A stretch of 64,000 bases of DNA, from contig DKUL01000053.1 of the NCBI GenBank assembly GCA_002490665.1, forward strand, positions 1 to 64,000, read 5' to 3'. The notes below the pieces were generated by a model. That model saw only the letters and a program-made list of their open reading frames with translations. It had not been told where the DNA came from and made no database searches. Positions 1 through 6,383 of this stretch are shown piece after piece. Position 1 is the stretch's first letter; each line of letters starts with the position of its first letter. Source of the DNA: Lachnospiraceae bacterium UBA7205. Its GTDB lineage: Bacteria > Bacillota > Clostridia > Lachnospirales > Lachnospiraceae. A program made the position numbers and the translations under genes.

Positions 1-20
1 TTCGAATCCCTTCGAGCACG
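1..20 (+). tRNA. 3' end of a tRNA cut by the window edge
   Basis: The first bases read as a T-loop (TTCGAAT), the 3' side of the T stem, a seven-base acceptor strand (CGAGCAC) and a discriminator G, followed about 30 bp later by tRNA-His. The anticodon lies outside the window, so the isotype cannot be given. Confidence 0.6.
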
Positions 21-51
21 TTTGAGATTGAGCTTGCCTTATCTCATATAT

Positions 52-126
52 GGTGGGTATAGCGCAGTTGGCTAGCGCGTCAGATTGTGGCTCTGAAGGC
101 CCTGGGTTCGAATCCCAGTATCCACC
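52..126 (+). tRNA. tRNA-His (GTG anticodon)
   Basis: A full cloverleaf can be folded. The anticodon stem TCAGA/TCTGA closes the loop TTGTGGC with anticodon GTG. The acceptor GTGGGTA pairs with TATCCAC, and an extra 5' G at position 52 faces the C at 126, the G-1 hallmark of histidine tRNA. Second in a cluster of at least four tRNAs. Confidence 0.95.
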
Positions 127-130
127 TTTT

Positions 131-202
131 TGGGCTATCGCCAAGCGGTAAGGCACAGGGTTTTGATCCCTGTAGTCGCTGGTTCGAATCCAGCTAGCCC
201 AG
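131..202 (+). tRNA. tRNA-Gln (TTG anticodon)
   Basis: Acceptor TGGGCTA pairs with TAGCCCA. The anticodon stem CAGGG/CCCTG closes the loop TTTTGAT, giving anticodon TTG. The T-loop is canonical (TTCGAAT). It lies four bases after tRNA-His, so both are probably processed from one transcript. Confidence 0.95.
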
Positions 203-258
203 TTTTGTCAGGACAAGACTGGTGCCAGTCAATCTTGCCAAAATAATTTAATTAATAT

Positions 259-331
259 GGGATATTAGCTCAGGTGGTAGAGCACTTGACTTTTAATCAA
301 GTTGTCCGGGGTTCGAGTCCCCGATGTCTCA
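259..331 (+). tRNA. tRNA-Lys (TTT anticodon)
   Basis: Acceptor GGGATAT pairs with ATGTCTC. The stem CTTGA/TCAAG closes the loop CTTTTAA with anticodon TTT. From the anticodon loop onward the sequence is repeated exactly at 1151-1195, which suggests that the 3' half of this gene served as an integration target. Confidence 0.95.
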
Positions 332-335
332 TGAA
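291..335 (+). repeat. Direct repeat, first copy (att-like, inside tRNA-Lys)
   Basis: A 45-bp exact direct repeat runs from the tRNA-Lys anticodon loop through the T arm and acceptor 3' strand to five bases past the gene. The second copy is at 1151-1195. Duplication of a tRNA 3' end is the classic footprint of tyrosine-integrase insertion: the incoming element restores the tRNA and leaves the displaced 3' fragment at its far edge. No integrase gene remains between the copies. Confidence 0.75.
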
Positions 336-807
336 TACAAGGAAGATAGGGCAGTGCGCCTTGTCTTTTTTGTTTTTATAGCCATCCAGACCACTTGACA
401 CGAAATAAAACCGTCTGGTTTCGGTGCAAAATAAAGATGCAGCACACGGATGAGGAGCTGCATCTTTTATGACGGTCAGTAACCTTTGGAAAAGTACCTG
501 CATGGTTATACGTTCCGTAAGTTAGCATTACCCATCATCATAAATGAAGCATCTCATAACCTGTCTCCTTCAAGAAGCTTCGCATTGCTTCCTTTCTTGG
601 GATTACACATATTCTTTTGTTTTTTTCCAATGATAGTGTTTTAAAGGATGTGAAAAATTATAATTCAATATTAGAGGTTATCAATTTGAATCAAGTAATA
701 ACTACGGTACAAAAATTATCGTCAATAAGACCAAATTCAATAAAACAGGAAGTTTTAATGATTGACTAACATATAAGATCATGCGTGAACCCAAAAATCA
801 ATAAAAA
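332..807. other. Non-coding interior of the att-flanked segment, with a possible gene remnant
   Basis: No convincing complete gene. At about 602-769 there is an open frame on the plus strand (ends TAA at 767-769) with AT-rich, protein-like codon use but no ribosome site or clear start. It could be the 3' remnant of a lost gene. A weak hairpin followed by Ts (about 338-372) may terminate the tRNA transcript. Confidence 0.35.
431..470. terminator. Strong hairpin, likely bidirectional terminator
   Basis: ATAAAGATGCAGC (431-443) pairs with GCTGCATCTTTTAT (457-470) with a single bulged A and a 13-base loop. T-rich flanks occur on both strands, so it could stop transcription either way. Confidence 0.55.
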
Positions 808-836
808 TTGACAAGTTTTGCATTTTCCATTATCAT
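808..836 (+). promoter_or_regulatory. Promoter of the small membrane peptide gene
   Basis: TTGACA (808-813), a 17-base spacer and TATCAT (831-836) lie about 45 bp upstream of the ATG at 881. This predicts a short leader of roughly 40 bases. Confidence 0.7.
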
Positions 837-880
837 ATTCATGTTGCCCCTCCCACTGGGAACAGGAAGGAGGCGAAACA

Positions 881-964
881 ATGGACTTTACAGAATTCGC
901 ATTAACGTTGTTCACAGGAGTCCTTGCATATTACATATGCAAATGGATAGATAGGACGAAATAA
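881..964 (+). CDS. 27-residue membrane peptide, type I toxin-like
   Basis: The peptide starts MDFTEFALTLFTG, continues through a hydrophobic stretch and ends in a charged KWIDRTK tail. This single-helix layout is typical of the small holin-like/type I toxin peptides of Firmicutes. An excellent ribosome site (AAGGAGG) sits 7-9 bases before the ATG, a consensus promoter lies upstream at 808-836, and a strong terminator follows at 1011-1044, so it is a complete transcription unit. It is the only intact gene between the tRNA-Lys repeats. If it is a type I toxin, an antisense RNA should be made from the 960-1080 region; that RNA is inferred, not seen. A harmless small membrane peptide remains possible. 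Confidence 0.6.
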   Translation: MDFTEFALTLFTGVLAYYICKWIDRTK

Positions 965-1010
965 GGCAACAATAATCTATCCATAGGTGTAAGTTACCTG
1001 AAAAACTAGA

Positions 1011-1044
1011 AAAACCCCAAGTGTTCACAGCCCTTGGGGTTTTT
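1011..1044. terminator. Intrinsic terminator after the small peptide gene
   Basis: AAAACCCCAAG pairs with CTTGGGGTTTT around an 11-base loop, followed by Ts. The mirror strand also ends in a T run, so it could serve a convergent antisense transcript. Confidence 0.8.
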
Positions 1045-1150
1045 CGCGGTTACCAACAATGGAACCTTACATTATTCGCATTTCAAAAGTAGTATAGCAT
1101 ATAGCTTTTGGTTTTGCAAGATGCTTTGGCTAAATTACAGACCATAAAAT

Positions 1151-1195
1151 TTTTAATCAAGTTGTCCGGGGTTCGAGTCCCCGATGTCTCATGAA
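1151..1195 (+). repeat. Direct repeat, second copy (displaced tRNA-Lys 3' fragment)
   Basis: Identical over 45 bp to 291-335. The bases upstream do not continue the tRNA body, so this is a fragment and not a second tRNA gene. It marks the distal end of the inserted segment. Confidence 0.75.
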
Positions 1196-1242
1196 ACAGC
1201 AAAGACTTTGTGGAATATCCATAAAGTTTTTGCTGTTTTTTT
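1194..1242 (+). terminator. Intrinsic terminator downstream of the tRNA fragment
   Basis: AACAGCAAAGACTTT pairs with AAAGTTTTTGCTGTT and is followed by a run of Ts. It abuts the displaced tRNA-Lys end, so it was probably the original terminator of the tRNA operon before the insertion. The bases from 1243 to 1458 hold nothing recognisable. Confidence 0.75.
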
Positions 1243-1458
1243 GTGCAGAAATATAGAAAATTGGAGATATGGGGGGACTATCAAAAATATGACGGACATA
1301 GAAAACAAATCCCCTGTACATAGATGAATTGCTTTGGTGCGGTAAGCGGATTTGTTTATATTAAAAGCTGGAATGAATCTGTAAGGCAGAGAATTATTAA
1401 GATATGGGATTTTTGGAAGTACGCTTACAAAAACATATATTAAAAAAGGAATGACAAC

Positions 1459-1767
1459 ATGGTAAGGAATGCAGAGGAGTTAAAGGGAATAAAAGAAGGA
1501 CTGGAGGAGGCGTTAAACTTCATGTTATTATTAGGGATATCCTTGGCAGAGAATGAAGGCGACAGGCATGTCGTAAGAAGCCTGCATGTGCTGCAAAGGA
1601 TGGTAAATTCAGTCATGGACAAGGTGGGTATGTACGAAATTATCCCATATCATTTATTAAGATTGCGGAAACATTCAGCTGTCATTTTTAGGGCTTCAAT
1701 CTGTTTGCTGGTAAGTCCGTCAAGACATAGGAAATTTTTTTTATTTGTTTCCATACCAAGGAGATAG
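1459..1767 (+). CDS. Small hypothetical protein, possibly truncated
   Basis: The frame codes 102 residues. The first ~57 form a plausible amphipathic helical protein (GIKEGLEEALNFMLLLGIS and on), preceded by AAAAGGA. The remainder is read through the antisense of the convergent XRE gene (1650-1949) and looks unlike protein. Either two convergent genes overlap by 118 bp, or the original 3' end was replaced by recombination. I do not recognise a family. Confidence 0.35.
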   Translation: MVRNAEELKGIKEGLEEALNFMLLLGISLAENEGDRHVVRSLHVLQRMVNSVMDKVGMYEIIPYHLLRLRKHSAVIFRASICLLVSPSRHRKFFLFVSIPRR

Positions 1768-1949
1768 TCAACAGATACTTTATAAATGGCAGCAAGTTTG
1801 ATGAGTATGGAAAGGGAAGGCTGGCGTACATCAGATTCATACAACCCAACCATACTGACAGAAACCCCGATACGTTGTGCAACGACCTTTCTTGAAAGGT
1901 TGTTTTGGATACGGGCAGATTTAAGTTTATTACCAAGATTAGAAATCAT
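1650..1949 (-). CDS. XRE-family helix-turn-helix regulator
   Basis: A 99-residue cytoplasmic DNA-binding protein. The HTH_3 fold covers about residues 5-62: LKSARIQNNLSRKVVAQRIG, then SVSMVGLYE as the recognition helix, then the family's typical LIKLAAIYKVSVDYLLG. The start is the ATG at 1949, eight bases after GGAGG; an in-frame TTG at 1964 overlaps that site and is less likely. A divergent small-peptide unit starts 220 bp away at 2169, so the two may share a control region. Such regulators are usually repressors of adjacent genes. Confidence 0.85.
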   Translation of the reverse strand: MISNLGNKLKSARIQNNLSRKVVAQRIGVSVSMVGLYESDVRQPSLSILIKLAAIYKVSVDYLLGMETNKKNFLCLDGLTSKQIEALKMTAECFRNLNK

Positions 1950-2168
1950 AAACAATACCTCCAAATCTATAATAGAAGAATAAAGACTTCAAATGGTTGC
2001 AAATGACTACAATATGCAGCATAATAACTATAAAACAACAAAAAGCAGCAAATGCAACTTGATATATCAAGCAAGAAACATAAAAATAGAGGCTGCTAAG
2101 TGTCCTGGGATGGATGGCATCAATATTTTCTAAGAAAGTAAGATGCATATAGGAGGGAGAAAAAGGAA

Positions 2169-2228
2169 ATGAAAAAGTTAGCAGTAATCGCCTTAACGAC
2201 CTGCGGCAATAAGGCTGACATAGTATAA
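2169..2228 (+). CDS. 19-residue peptide ORF in its own terminated unit
   Basis: The frame encodes MKKLAVIALTTCGNKADIV and stops. AGGAGGG lies 12 bases upstream and a strong terminator starts immediately after the stop codon (2229-2271), so a very short transcript is expected. The peptide has a basic start, a hydrophobic core and one cysteine. The coding bases also form a hairpin (GCCTTA/TAAGGC), so the unit could instead be a small RNA or a leader. The divergent XRE regulator next door makes a peptide-regulator pair conceivable; that is speculation. No family is recognised. Confidence 0.4.
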   Translation: MKKLAVIALTTCGNKADIV

Positions 2229-2271
2229 ACCAACAAGGGCAGCTCGAAAGGGTTGTCCTTGTTGGCTTTTT
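2229..2271 (+). terminator. Intrinsic terminator of the 19-codon unit
   Basis: CCAACAAGG (2230-2238) pairs with CCTTGTTGG (2257-2265), with further internal pairing, followed by TTTTT. The next 170 bp up to 2441 hold nothing recognisable. Confidence 0.85.
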
Positions 2272-2441
2272 AAGAACAACGCATTAGAAGGAAGGATATG
2301 GCAGTGACATACAGATGCAGAAGCGGAGCGCGCATATGGCAGGAATGATTTTTCAAACATGCTCCAGCATATTACAATGTGATAAATAAGAACAATCAGA
2401 CGTGCTGATTAAAATAAGGATATTTGGTATCAGTTTTCGGA

Positions 2442-2945
2442 TTATGTGGGATTTTCAAATATCTGTAAGCTTGGCGGCTGGTAGGTAAATAGTATGAAGC
2501 ACAGGAATACGACAGCCGTCAGGCCATAAATAATCACAGAATATTTGTTATGCAAACGGAGCGGAGTATATTTATAAACCACAGAAAATGCAATTATGGT
2601 ACTTAGGATAAAGGTACTGATATCCAAAAGAAAGACATCCCTGCCTAAAAAGAAAGTGTAGGTATAAAAAAAGACAGGGATGAGCATTGTTCCGGTCAGT
2701 GCACCGAGGCAGAGTGTGGATATAATAAGGGGATAGGCAGCCCTGCACGGAAAAAATATGATACAGGTGTAGATTAACATTGGAAAGAAAATCAGCTTCA
2801 TATGCTCCCAGATTGATTCACTGACTGGCGTAAAAAGACCGACGATATGATTATTTCCGCTCCAGCCATATAAAAAGTGGGCGAGTGAGCCTGTTATCAG
2901 GACAAAGAATATACCGGCTATGGTAAAGCATTTTAATCGTTTCAT
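2442..2945 (-). CDS. DUF6512 family membrane protein
   Basis: A 167-residue integral membrane protein with about five hydrophobic segments. The conserved stretch GSLAHFLYGWSGNNHIVG followed by FTPVSESIWEHMKL is characteristic of the DUF6512 family, whose function is unknown. The start at 2945 (MKRLKCF) has TGAGGT eight bases upstream; a longer frame to 3035 would run into repeat A and is rejected. It stands alone and converges on the 2169 unit. Confidence 0.75.
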   Translation of the reverse strand: MKRLKCFTIAGIFFVLITGSLAHFLYGWSGNNHIVGLFTPVSESIWEHMKLIFFPMLIYTCIIFFPCRAAYPLIISTLCLGALTGTMLIPVFFYTYTFFLGRDVFLLDISTFILSTIIAFSVVYKYTPLRLHNKYSVIIYGLTAVVFLCFILFTYQPPSLQIFENPT

Positions 2946-2978
2946 AATTATATACCTCATAAAAAGTATATGTATGCA

Positions 2979-3023
2979 GAAAGATATTATACTGGCGGCC
3001 AGAAAAAACTGACCGCTTAGCAT
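2979..3023. repeat. Dispersed repeat A, copy 1
   Basis: Core GATATTATACTGGCGG, an A-rich loop, CTGACCGC and TTAGCAT. The arms form an imperfect hairpin (ACTGGCGG/CCGCTTAG). Near-identical copies lie at 9793-9837 and 24199-24243. In this copy it runs via CACACAG straight into repeat B. Confidence 0.8.
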
Positions 3024-3036
3024 AAAGTTAGGCACA

Positions 3037-3119
3037 CAGCCCCATACAGGGGAAGAATGACGCTAAGGCGGCGCATGGGGCGTGCGGCGAGTAGGAGAGA
3101 AGGTCAGTCCCATACTCGG
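3037..3119. repeat. Dispersed two-hairpin repeat B, copy 1
   Basis: First hairpin CCCCAT (3040-3045)/ATGGGG (3075-3080), linker GCGGCGAGTAGG, second hairpin GAGTAGG/CCATACTC. Copies at 18571-18650 and 47005-47086 keep the linker and the two-hairpin plan while the stems differ in sequence. It lies about 50 bp before the promoter of the threonine/lysine pathway genes. Confidence 0.7.
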
Positions 3120-3169
3120 TTGGGGATAATAAAGGTGATTGCTGTTTTAGAAAAAGTGCAACAAATGGG

Positions 3170-3198
3170 TTGAACTTTTTTGTGCGTTATGATAATAT
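3170..3198 (+). promoter_or_regulatory. Promoter of the ACT protein-hom-lysC genes
   Basis: TTGAAC (3170-3175), 17 bases, TAATAT (3193-3198). The start codon of the first gene follows about 105 bp later. Confidence 0.7.
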
Positions 3199-3218
3199 GT
3201 ATTGCAGTGACGCACAAA
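3179..3218. promoter_or_regulatory. Inverted repeat around the -10 box, operator candidate
   Basis: TTTGTGCGT (3179-3187) is the exact reverse complement of ACGCACAAA (3210-3218). The arms flank the -10 box of the promoter at 3170-3198, a position where a bound dimer or an initial-transcript hairpin would block expression. The binding protein is unknown. Confidence 0.5.
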
Positions 3219-3302
3219 TGTCTTTGCTGGAAAAACAGGTCGGTATTTGGAAGAAAGTTTCATATAAGGTTAAATTGAAAGCTTAAAGGAAATGATGGGA
3301 AA

Positions 3303-3743
3303 ATGGAAGAAACAACAGCTTACTTTGTTGTAAAAAAAAGGGCTCTGCCGGATGTGCTGTTAAAGGTGGTTGAGGTAAACAGGCTTCTGGAGACACAGAA
3401 AGCGGCTTCGGTGCAGGAGGCAGTCGAACGTGTCGGAATCAGCAGGAGCTCTTATTATAAGTACAAAGAGGATATCTTTCCGTTTCATGATTCCGCACAG
3501 GGGACGACGATAACGCTGTCCTGCAGGATGGATGACAAACCGGGGCTTTTGTCGGATGTGTTGAAGGTGGTGGCGGATTTTGGCGCCAATATCCTGACAA
3601 TCCATCAGACGATACCGATTAACGGAATTGCGACGCTGTCCCTGAGCATACAGATACTTGATACGACAAGCGATGTGTCTGCGATGGTTTCAGAGATAGA
3701 AAAGAGAAGCGGAGTGCATAATGTAAAAGTGCTGGGAAAATAG
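3303..3743 (+). CDS. UPF0735 ACT domain protein (PheB-like)
   Basis: 146 residues. An N-terminal helix-turn-helix-like part (VQEAVERVGISRSSYYKYKE, about residues 38-57) precedes a C-terminal ACT domain (about 70-146: TLSCRMDDKPGLLSDVLKVV and following). ACT domains bind small molecules, usually amino acids. The protein sits 14 bp upstream of homoserine dehydrogenase, the common arrangement in Clostridia and Bacilli, and is probably an amino-acid-sensing regulator of this operon; its exact role is not established. Confidence 0.9.
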   Translation: MEETTAYFVVKKRALPDVLLKVVEVNRLLETQKAASVQEAVERVGISRSSYYKYKEDIFPFHDSAQGTTITLSCRMDDKPGLLSDVLKVVADFGANILTIHQTIPINGIATLSLSIQILDTTSDVSAMVSEIEKRSGVHNVKVLGK

Positions 3744-3757
3744 GAGGTCGAAGGAAA

Positions 3758-4960
3758 ATGACAAAGGTAGCAGTGTTAGGGTACGGTACGGTAGGAAGCG
3801 GAGTGTACGAGGTGATAAAAAAGAACCGGGATGTGATTTCCAGTAAGCTCGGCGAGGAAATCGAAGTGAAGTATGTGCTTGATCTTAGGGAGTTTGAGGG
3901 AGATCCGGTACAGGAAGTCCTTGTTCACGATGTTGATACGATTATCAGCGATCCGGAGGTTGCGATTGTGTGTGAGACAATGGGCGGCGAGCATCCGGCA
4001 TATGAATTTACAAAGCGGGCACTCGAGAGTGGGAAGAGTGTGTGTACATCCAACAAGGAACTTGTGGAGAAGCATGGTCCGGAGCTTTTACAGATTGCGA
4101 AGGCACATAACTGCAGCTATTTATTTGAGGCGAGTGTCGGCGGTGGCATTCCGATTATCAGGCCGCTGCGGACATCGCTTGCGCAGGAGGAAATCCTTTC
4201 CATCACAGGTATTTTAAACGGTACGACAAACTATATCCTCACCAAGATGGAGACGGAGGGGCTTGCGTTTGCAGATGTGCTTGCAAGGGCGCAGGAAAAA
4301 GGCTACGCGGAGAAGAATCCCGACGCGGATGTGCTGGGATTTGACGCCTGCAGGAAGATTGCCATTCTCACTTCGCTTGCATATGGCAGGAAAGCCGATT
4401 TTGCGGATATTACGACAGAAGGTATTACAGCTATTACGGATAAAGATTTTGCATATGCAAAGAAAATGGGGGCGACGATAAAGCTTTTTGCCAAGAGCGT
4501 GAAGAAGAACGGAAAGTACTATGCACTTGTTGCACCGTTTGTCGTATTTCCGGAGAATCCGCTGTATGCAGTCAAGGGTGTGTTCAATGCGATTCTTGTA
4601 AACAGCAATATGGGCGGCGAGACAATGTACTATGGCAAGGGTGCAGGCAAGCTTGCTACTGCAAGTGCAGTTGTGGCAGATGTCCTTGACTGCGCTCGTC
4701 ATAAAGGCAAACACCTTGACATCAAATGGGAAGACACAAAACTGGAGATATCCCCGATTGACGGAGCAGTCAGGAAATTTTTTGTGCGCTCATCCTCCAC
4801 GGACGAGGCTCGGATTAAGGAATTCTTTGGCGAGGTTGAGATGATTTCCGGAGTTGCCGACGGAGAGTGCGGATTTGTCACGGAGGAGATGTCAGAGGCA
4901 GAATATAAGGATAAGGCTGCGAAATATGGTGATATCCTGTCAATGATTCGGGTAGACTGA
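3758..4960 (+). CDS. hom: Homoserine dehydrogenase
   Basis: 400 residues. It reduces aspartate semialdehyde to homoserine with NAD(P)H, the branch point toward threonine and methionine. Visible features: Rossmann loop GYGTVGSGV at residues 8-16, GILNGTTNYIL near 150, the catalytic region NPDADVLGFDACRK near 190, and a C-terminal ACT domain from about 325 for feedback control. The start follows AGGAGG by ten bases. It lies between the ACT regulator and aspartate kinase, so the three genes form a pathway cluster. Confidence 0.96.
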   Translation: MTKVAVLGYGTVGSGVYEVIKKNRDVISSKLGEEIEVKYVLDLREFEGDPVQEVLVHDVDTIISDPEVAIVCETMGGEHPAYEFTKRALESGKSVCTSNKELVEKHGPELLQIAKAHNCSYLFEASVGGGIPIIRPLRTSLAQEEILSITGILNGTTNYILTKMETEGLAFADVLARAQEKGYAEKNPDADVLGFDACRKIAILTSLAYGRKADFADITTEGITAITDKDFAYAKKMGATIKLFAKSVKKNGKYYALVAPFVVFPENPLYAVKGVFNAILVNSNMGGETMYYGKGAGKLATASAVVADVLDCARHKGKHLDIKWEDTKLEISPIDGAVRKFFVRSSSTDEARIKEFFGEVEMISGVADGECGFVTEEMSEAEYKDKAAKYGDILSMIRVD

Positions 4961-5040
4961 AAACAGGGATAACATTATCGTTATTTTGGAATAACATAAA
5001 TATAATGAGAGTACAACAGTTTGGAAAGGAATTGTGAGAG

Positions 5041-6360
5041 ATGAAAAAGGTTGTGAAATTTGGCGGAAGCTCGCTTGCAAGTGCAGAGCAGTTTGTGAAG
5101 GTTGGAAACATCATCCATGCGGACGAGGACAGGAAATTTGTTGTTCCGTCTGCGCCGGGTAAACGTTTTGACAAAGATACCAAGGTTACAGATATGCTTT
5201 ATAAGTGCTATGAGCTGGCAGAGAAAGATCATAATTTCAATGCGGAGATGGCACAGATTGAGAAACGTTACCAGGAGATTATTGACGGACTGAAGCTTGA
5301 CCTTGACCTTTCCAGGGAATTTGACCGGATTATTGACAATTTTAAGAGCAAGGCAGGCTCCAACTACGCAGCCAGCCGCGGGGAATACCTGAACGGAATC
5401 ATAATGGCAAATTATCTCGGGTACGAATTTGTAGACCCGGCAGAGGCAATCCGTTTTAATGAAGCCGGTGTATTTGATGCGGAGACGACACAGAAGCTCC
5501 TGTCAAAGCGGCTCGAGAATGTGGAGCGGGCAGTTATCCCGGGATTTTATGGCGCAATGGAGGATGGGACGGTCGTGACGTTTTCAAGGGGCGGCTCCGA
5601 CATTACAGGCTCCATTGTCGCAAAGGCAATCCGTGCGGATGTGTATGAGAACTGGACAGACGTGTCAGGTTTCCTGATTGCGGATCCCCGCATTATTGAC
5701 AACCCGAAGGGAATTGACATCATTACGTATGGCGAGCTTCGGGAGCTTTCCTACATGGGTGCGACTGTCCTGCATGAGGACGCCATATTCCCGGTGAGGA
5801 AAGAGGGAATTCCGATTAACATCAGGAATACCAACCAGCCAGAGGACGAGGGAACATGGATTGTGGGACATACGTGCAAAAAGGCAAAGTATACGATAAC
5901 GGGTATTGCCGGCAAAAAAGGGTTTGCGTCTATCAATATCGAGAAGGATATGATGAACATGGAGATTGGTTTTGGGAGAAAAGTGCTTCAGGTATTTGAG
6001 GAGTACAACATTTCCTTTGAACATATGCCGTCCGGAATTGACACGCTGAATGTAATGGTCCATCAGTCCGAGTTTGTTGACAAGGAGCAGAATATACTGT
6101 CAGGCATCAGCAAGGCGGTAAATCCTGACAGCATTGACATCCAGTCTGACCTTGCCTTGATTGCTGTCGTCGGACGCTGCATGAAATCACAGCGGGGTAC
6201 TGTTGGCAGGATTTTTGCGGCACTGGCGCATGCAAACGTGAATGTCCGGATGATTGACCAGGGTTCCAGTGAGCAGAATGTCATTATCGGTGTGGCAAAT
6301 GAGGACTTTGAGACTGCCATCAAGGCAATCTATACAATCTTTGTAGAGACAAAAATATAA
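5041..6360 (+). CDS. lysC: Aspartate kinase
   Basis: 439 residues. It phosphorylates aspartate, the first step to lysine, threonine, methionine and diaminopimelate. The N-terminal kinase domain begins VVKFGGSSLASAEQF (residues 4-18) and carries TFSRGGSDITGS near residue 185. Two ACT domains occupy the C-terminal ~140 residues and give feedback inhibition. An 80-bp gap after hom contains a small hairpin and a possible TATAAT box, so an extra internal promoter is possible. GGAAAGGA supports the ATG. Confidence 0.96.
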   Translation: MKKVVKFGGSSLASAEQFVKVGNIIHADEDRKFVVPSAPGKRFDKDTKVTDMLYKCYELAEKDHNFNAEMAQIEKRYQEIIDGLKLDLDLSREFDRIIDNFKSKAGSNYAASRGEYLNGIIMANYLGYEFVDPAEAIRFNEAGVFDAETTQKLLSKRLENVERAVIPGFYGAMEDGTVVTFSRGGSDITGSIVAKAIRADVYENWTDVSGFLIADPRIIDNPKGIDIITYGELRELSYMGATVLHEDAIFPVRKEGIPINIRNTNQPEDEGTWIVGHTCKKAKYTITGIAGKKGFASINIEKDMMNMEIGFGRKVLQVFEEYNISFEHMPSGIDTLNVMVHQSEFVDKEQNILSGISKAVNPDSIDIQSDLALIAVVGRCMKSQRGTVGRIFAALAHANVNVRMIDQGSSEQNVIIGVANEDFETAIKAIYTIFVETKI

Positions 6361-6383
6361 TGGTATTAATATGAGGAGAACGA

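Noticed and set aside
297..503. 68-codon minus-strand frame over tRNA-Lys
   Set aside because: Its C-terminus is the translated tRNA-Lys antisense; no ribosome site.
1151..1195. Second tRNA-Lys gene
   Set aside because: Only the 3' part from the anticodon loop is present; the D arm and 5' acceptor are absent.
1939..2148. 69-codon minus-strand hydrophobic frame upstream of the XRE gene
   Set aside because: It overlaps the XRE start and ribosome site and has no supporting signals; AT-rich intergenic DNA gives such frames by chance.
4214..4714. 166-codon minus-strand frame inside hom
   Set aside because: Shadow of the homoserine dehydrogenase coding strand, Cys/His-rich, no ribosome site.
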